From the NCBI GenBank assembly GCA_900541135.1, contig UQIG01000009.1:12314-76313 (forward strand): a stretch of 64,000 nucleotides of DNA, read 5' to 3'. Of the stretch, positions 60,967 through 64,000 are shown one piece after another. Source of the DNA: an uncultured Collinsella sp. Its GTDB lineage: Bacteria > Actinomycetota > Coriobacteriia > Coriobacteriales > Coriobacteriaceae. Every line of letters starts with the position of its first letter. The stretch's first letter is position 1. Below the pieces are notes generated by a model, which had not been told where the DNA came from, made no database searches, and was given only the letters and a program-made list of their open reading frames with translations. The position numbers and the translations under genes are program-made.

Positions 60967-61894
60967 TATCGGCACCTCCAAGCAGCAGATACAGGATAGC
61001 CATACGCACGCAGATACCGGCGTAGACCTGCTCCAGGATGACGGAGCGTTGCGGGTGGTCGGCCATATAGGAGTCGAACTCGACGCCGCGGTTGATGGGA
61101 CCCGGGTGGCAGATGATCGCATCGGGCTTCATGAGCTTCTCGCGGTCCTTGGTCAGGCCGAAGAGCCTGTGGTACTCACGAATGGTCGGGAACGGGGCAC
61201 CCTCGAGGCGCTCCTGCTGCACGCGCAGCATGTAGACGACGTCCAGCTCGGGCAGGACGGAATCGAGGTCGCTCGTCACGTGGTCGCAGCCCAGAACCTC
61301 GGGCGCCGGCGGCAGCAGCGTGCCGGGGGCGACGGCGTAGGTCTCGCAGCCCATGATCTTAAGGGCGGGGATCAGCGAGCCGCAGACGCGGGAGTGCGCG
61401 ATATCGCCGACGACAGCGACCTTCAGACCGTGGAAGTCACCCTTGTGCTCCCAGATGGTGTACAGGTCGAGCAGGGCCTGCGTGGGATGGTTGTGCTTGC
61501 CGTCACCGGCGCAGATGACGCTCGCGGGCGAGTTCTGCGTGACGATGTAGGGAGCGCCGGCGTGCTTATCACGCACGACGATACAGTCGATCTTATAGGC
61601 GTTGAGGGTCTCGACGGTGTCGACAAGGCTCTCGCCCTTGACCGTGGAGGTCGAGGAGCCGCCAAAGTTAAGGCTGTCGGCCGAAAGACGCTTCTCGGCG
61701 AGCTCGAAGGAGCTGCGGGTGCGCGTCGAGGGCTCGTTGAACATGTTGACGATGGTCTTGCCCTTGAGCGTGGGGACCTTCTTGATAGCACGCTCGTTGA
61801 CCTCGGAGAACGCCTTGGCGGTCTCGAGGATGAGCTTGATGTCCTCTTCGGAGTACTCGGTAATGTCGATCAGGTGCTTATGGTTGAACGCCAC
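60950..61894 (-). CDS. pyrB: Aspartate carbamoyltransferase catalytic chain
   Basis: A 314-residue enzyme. The carbamoyl phosphate motif FNEPSTRTRSSFE is near residue 50, HPTQALLDL near 135 and the C-terminal HPGPINRGVE near 263. No regulatory chain (pyrI) is present. I chose GTG 61894, which follows GGGAGGTGAG and begins the family sequence NHKHLIDI; it lies 4 bases after pyrR. Confidence 0.96.
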   Translation of the reverse strand: MAFNHKHLIDITEYSEEDIKLILETAKAFSEVNERAIKKVPTLKGKTIVNMFNEPSTRTRSSFELAEKRLSADSLNFGGSSTSTVKGESLVDTVETLNAYKIDCIVVRDKHAGAPYIVTQNSPASVICAGDGKHNHPTQALLDLYTIWEHKGDFHGLKVAVVGDIAHSRVCGSLIPALKIMGCETYAVAPGTLLPPAPEVLGCDHVTSDLDSVLPELDVVYMLRVQQERLEGAPFPTIREYHRLFGLTKDREKLMKPDAIICHPGPINRGVEFDSYMADHPQRSVILEQVYAGICVRMAILYLLLGGADNGLAS

Positions 61895-61898
61895 GGTA

Positions 61899-62483
61899 CT
61901 ACTCACCTCCCAGCGGCGCGGAGCCCACGTGGGAACCCGGCGCGACGTCGTTAATCTCGACGGCGGTGTGGCCGTCAACTTCCTTCATATATAGGTGCAC
62001 GTTCTCCTCATGCGACGAGGGAACGTTCTTGCCGACAAAGTCCGGCGAGATGGGGAGCTCGCGGTGGCCGCGGTCAACGAGGACTGCCAGCTCAATGCGG
62101 CTCGGACGGCCCAGGTCCATGACGGCGTCGAGAGCGGCGCGGATGGTACGGCCCGTATACAGGATGTCGTCCACCAGCACGACGCGCTTGCCGTCGACGC
62201 TGAAGGGAATGTTGGTAGCGTGGATCGCGGGAGCGAAATTGGTAGCGTAGTCATCGCGGTAGAAGCTGATGTCCAGGCTGCCGAGCGGAACTTCGACGCC
62301 CTCGATCTCCTTGATCTCCTCGGCGAGCTTCTTTGCCAGAAGGTCGCCGCGCGTGACGATGCCAACCAGAGCGAGGTCTTCACAGCCCTCGTTGCGCTCG
62401 AGAATCTCGTGCGCGATGCGAGTCATCGCTCGATTGACGGCGGTCTCGTCCATGATGACCGCCTTGGGGGAAGTCGTGCCCAT
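61899..62483 (-). CDS. pyrR: PyrR: pyr operon attenuation protein / uracil phosphoribosyltransferase
   Basis: A 194-residue RNA-binding regulator with PRTase fold. The PRPP motif VVLVDDILYTGRTIRAALD is near residue 105, and GIVTRGDLLAKKL near 45 is typical. It binds pyr leader RNA when UMP is high and promotes termination. It is the first gene of the operon; GGAAGGAG precedes ATG 62483 and a candidate attenuator leader lies just upstream. Confidence 0.96.
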   Translation of the reverse strand: MGTTSPKAVIMDETAVNRAMTRIAHEILERNEGCEDLALVGIVTRGDLLAKKLAEEIKEIEGVEVPLGSLDISFYRDDYATNFAPAIHATNIPFSVDGKRVVLVDDILYTGRTIRAALDAVMDLGRPSRIELAVLVDRGHRELPISPDFVGKNVPSSHEENVHLYMKEVDGHTAVEINDVAPGSHVGSAPLGGE

Positions 62484-62522
62484 CGATCTCCTTCCTCACA
62501 TGTCTTGACTGCTGACACAGTC

Positions 62523-62620
62523 AAAAAAATAGATGCCCGACCGCTTAAAGCGGACCAGACACCCACAGGAAAGTCTGCTCGCATGGCAGCTATGTAATTC
62601 CATGTGGGTATCTCGTACCC
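62523..62620 (-). promoter_or_regulatory. Candidate PyrR-responsive attenuator in the pyr leader
   Basis: On the minus strand AGATACCCACA (62603-62613) can pair with TGTGGGTGTCT (62557-62567) over 11 bp. A competing small hairpin CAGAC...GTCTG (62556-62577) exposes TTTCCTGTGGG, like the PyrR binding loop. Downstream, a CCGC-TTTAA-GCGG stem (62542-62554) and GGGCATC run into seven T residues (62523-62529), as in a terminator. Alternative pairing of this kind, directly before pyrR, fits PyrR attenuation. Confidence 0.6.
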
Positions 62621-62874
62621 CTTTAATGGTCAAGGGATAGTGTAGCCAACCTCGAGCTTAATTGCGAGCATAAATACAGAGCAATCCGTAAACGGAGCCC
62701 AATGCTCCATAAACCTATAAATATATTTGTGGGACGAGCTTGAAAACGCACGCACGAGCTGGCATAATCCCCTCTGCTGCACGCAAATCGGATCTACGTC
62801 CAGGGCCGTGGCGTGAGCACTATCGCCAAAAGAGGAATATCTCTGTGTAGATTGCGCACAGGGAGCGACTTCTG

Positions 62875-62884
62875 TGCTATAGTA
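62875..62884 (+). promoter_or_regulatory. Extended -10 promoter of rpmB
   Basis: GTGCTATAGTA region with TGC-TATAGT (62875-62883), 55 bases before the rpmB start and nearly identical to the rpsT promoter. The 250 bases between it and the pyr leader contain the divergent pyr promoter region but no other element that I can support. Confidence 0.58.
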
Positions 62885-62937
62885 CAGGCTTGTTTGTTAA
62901 CGCGACATGTTCGTTTGTCGCCCAAGGAGGGTCAGTT

Positions 62938-63126
62938 ATGTCCAAAGTTTGCGAAGTTTGCGGTAAGCACCCCGTTGCCGGTCGCTCCATCAGCCACTCT
63001 CACCGCGTCACCAACCGTAAGTTCCGCCCCAACATCCAGCGCGTCTACGTCGTCGTCGATGGTCACCGTCGCAAGATGAACGTTTGCTCCACCTGCCTCA
63101 AGTCTGGCAAGGTTGCGCGCTCCTAA
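62938..63126 (+). CDS. rpmB: 50S ribosomal protein L28 (zinc-binding form)
   Basis: A 62-residue protein. SKVCEVCGKHPVAGRSISHSHRVTNRKFRPNIQRV is the family signature. Cysteines at CEVC and CSTC make it the zinc-binding C+ paralogue. AAGGAGGG lies 9 bases before ATG 62938, and an upstream in-frame start is rejected. It has its own terminator. Confidence 0.96.
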   Translation: MSKVCEVCGKHPVAGRSISHSHRVTNRKFRPNIQRVYVVVDGHRRKMNVCSTCLKSGKVARS

Positions 63127-63194
63127 ATAAGGTCTTACCAACAAGTACCTCGGACTCTCCGGGTCAAAGACCTCGCGTTCACATAGAACTTACC

Positions 63195-63227
63195 AAAGGC
63201 GCCCTCCCCTACGGAGGGCGCCTTTTT
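63195..63227 (+). terminator. Terminator of rpmB
   Basis: A 10-bp GC stem (63198-63207 with 63213-63222) extended by AAA/TTT, a 5-nt loop and five T residues. Confidence 0.93.
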
Positions 63228-63230
63228 GCA

Positions 63231-63475
63231 CTCATTGGGGACAGACTTATATGAGGGTTTGCAGATGTCAAAGGGATCATAGCGCAGCTGGTATGCCTTG
63301 TAACTAACGGTACGCCTCGAGCGAGTCGGACGCACCTTACACGGGATTGAAATGGATGTAATCGAGTAGCTGCACCGCCTGTGTGTCCGACTCAACCGCG
63401 ACCCGCGAATAGCGATTATCAAACAGATGTCCCGTTTTCCCATTGAAATACTCATGAGAGTCTATCCCCAATGAG
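63231..63475. mobile_element. Decayed REP/RAYT-type element with inverted ends
   Basis: The ends 63231-63255 and 63451-63475 are 25-nt inverted copies (21/25 matches) with the core CTCATTGGGGA-AGACT. The GGGGACAGACT motif is typical of REP sequences mobilised by Y1 (TnpA-REP/RAYT) transposases, and a fragment of such a transposase lies between the ends. It has no functional gene left. Confidence 0.75.
63304..63456 (-). pseudogene. REP-associated tyrosine transposase (RAYT/Y1_Tnp) fragment
   Basis: Minus-strand reading gives GHLFDNRYSRVAVESD and LLDYIHFNPV before TAA 63337-63339, then continues after the stop in the same frame with GASDSLEAYR and a second stop. This matches the RAYT C-terminal pattern G-LF--RY-S-VVE-D--L----YIH-NPV-A-----L--Y--S. 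The HUH motif and catalytic tyrosine region are missing, so it is a remnant. Confidence 0.8.
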
Positions 63476-63507
63476 CGGGGCGATGCAGCAGGCAGATAGT
63501 TTTTAGT

Positions 63508-63537
63508 TAAAACGCTTCATTAAGTTGAAGCGTTTTA
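63508..63537. promoter_or_regulatory. Dyad in the adhE upstream region
   Basis: Perfect 12-bp arms (63508-63519 and 63526-63537) with a 6-nt loop, 47 bases before the candidate adhE -10. It lacks a clean T tail. It may terminate read-through or bind a redox regulator; it does not match the usual Rex operator. Confidence 0.5.
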
Positions 63538-63583
63538 GTGTGCCTTTTACGGGAATCTTACCGTTCGCCGAATAATTTCTTGC

Positions 63584-63589
63584 TATCAT
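63584..63589 (+). promoter_or_regulatory. Candidate extended -10 of adhE
   Basis: TGC-TATCAT (extended -10, hexamer 63584-63589), 41 bases before the adhE start, of the same form as the rpmB and rpsT promoters. Confidence 0.45.
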
Positions 63590-63629
63590 GCAAGGCGTAG
63601 GGTAAATCTCCGATCGCAAGGAGACACAA

Positions 63630-63976
63630 ATGGTGAAAAAGTCACCGGAAAACACTACTCCCGCAATTGTGGACAACGTAGAGGCGCTTGAGGCTAAGCT
63701 CGCTCAGATGCGAGAGGCCCAGGCGCTTTTTGCTACGTACACGCAGGAGCAGGTCGACAAGATCTTCTATGAGGCCGCCATGGCCGCCAACAAGGCTCGT
63801 ATCCCGTTGGCGAAGATGGCCATCGAGGAGACCGGCCGCGGCGTTCTTGAGGACAAGGTCATCAAGAACCACTACGCCGCAGAGTACATCTACAACGCTT
63901 ACAAGAACACCAAGACCTGTGGTGTCCTGGAGCGCGACGAGGCCTACGGCATCACTAAGATCGCCGAGCCCATCGG
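63630..63976 (+). CDS. adhE: Bifunctional aldehyde-alcohol dehydrogenase AdhE, N-terminal part (3' truncated)
   Basis: The first 115 or so residues of the acetaldehyde dehydrogenase half: AQMREAQALFATYTQEQVDKIF, EETGRGVLEDKVIKNHYAAEYIY and ITKIAEPIG match AdhE. The full protein (about 870 residues) reduces acetyl-CoA to ethanol during fermentation and forms spirosomes. AAGGAG (63618-63623) precedes ATG 63630. The last coding bases run into sequencing adapter at 63977, so the frame after AEPIG is artefactual. Confidence 0.9.
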
Positions 63977-64000
63977 CTGTCTCTTATACACATCTGACGC
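63977..64000 (+). other. Sequencing adapter (Nextera/Tn5 mosaic end) left on the contig end
   Basis: CTGTCTCTTATACACATCT (63977-63995) is the 19-bp Tn5 mosaic end used in tagmentation, followed by GACGC, the start of the Nextera read-2 adapter. It is not chromosomal sequence. Confidence 0.97.

Noticed and set aside
63265..63300. tRNA-like AGCGCAGCTGGTA string after rpmB
   Set aside because: Only the D-arm-like piece is present, with no acceptor, anticodon or T arm. It lies in the transposase remnant.
63135..63455. A 106-codon open frame on the minus strand in the rpmB-adhE gap
   Set aside because: The frame that resembles a known protein is a different one (63304-63456, transposase remnant). 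The longer open frame has no similarity I recognise and reads through the rpmB terminator.

Overview
The window looks like a chromosomal contig from a high-GC Gram-positive gut actinobacterium of the class Coriobacteriia, most probably Collinsella or a close relative. The evidence is the G+C-rich third codon positions, an actinobacterial-type integration host factor (mihF), a GarA/OdhI-like FHA protein beside a MerR regulator, RNase J and RNase Y together, SpoVS in a genome segment with no sporulation genes, and Gram-positive SOS boxes. Almost everything is core housekeeping, with about 61 protein genes and one tRNA. I see no rRNA, CRISPR array, prophage or intact insertion sequence.

Layout: 1-5.1 kb (+): end of gpsA, rpe, a cysteine desulfurase, a Nif3-like protein, a zinc-ribbon coiled-coil protein, coaBC, tRNA-Pro. 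5.2-10.2 kb (+): a CDP-alcohol phosphatidyltransferase, garA-like FHA protein, merR-type regulator, apt, an NlpC/P60 hydrolase, degV. 10.3-13.4 kb: a DUF1836 regulator and trxB (-), then a divergent UgtP/MGDG-synthase-like glycosyltransferase (+). 13.4-13.8 kb: a gene-free stretch filled with three long palindromes. 13.8-16.7 kb: dut, nrdR and a YneA-like LysM protein (-) facing lexA and a DUF1624 membrane protein (+), with three SOS boxes in the divergent promoter. 16.7-26.9 kb (-): pgsA, cinA, recA, recX, rny, a GHKL ATPase, spoVS, miaB, miaA, hflX. 26.9-38 kb (-): rpsO, pnp, two more long palindromes, rnj, ftsK, a RodZ-like protein, yajQ, rimO. 38.2-50.1 kb (-): rpsT, lepA, dusB, hemW, a membrane-tailed DnaJ paralogue, dnaJ, mtaB, phoH, ybeY, dgkA, era, recO. 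50.2-54.3 kb (-): comEA, comEC, holA. 54.5-62.6 kb (-): the pyr operon (pyrR-B-C-K-D-F) followed by mihF, gmk, rpoZ, thiI. 62.9-64 kb (+): rpmB, a decayed REP-associated transposase element, and the start of adhE. The contig then ends in sequencing adapter.

How the genes work together: the window groups tRNA and ribosome modification (miaA, miaB, rimO, mtaB, dusB, thiI), RNA decay (rnj, rny, pnp, ybeY), DNA repair and SOS (lexA, recA, recX, recO), DNA uptake (comEA, comEC) and de novo pyrimidine synthesis with its attenuator.

The most unusual content is non-coding. Two unrelated families of long palindromes (A at 13.4-13.8 kb, B at 35.0-35.4 kb) each occur as an inverted pair. Within each family a conserved core is enclosed by long self-complementary arms, and the outer parts of the arms differ completely between copies. 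The B cores show compensatory base changes in an internal hairpin. I read these as undescribed mobile or structured hairpin elements; their mechanism is unknown.
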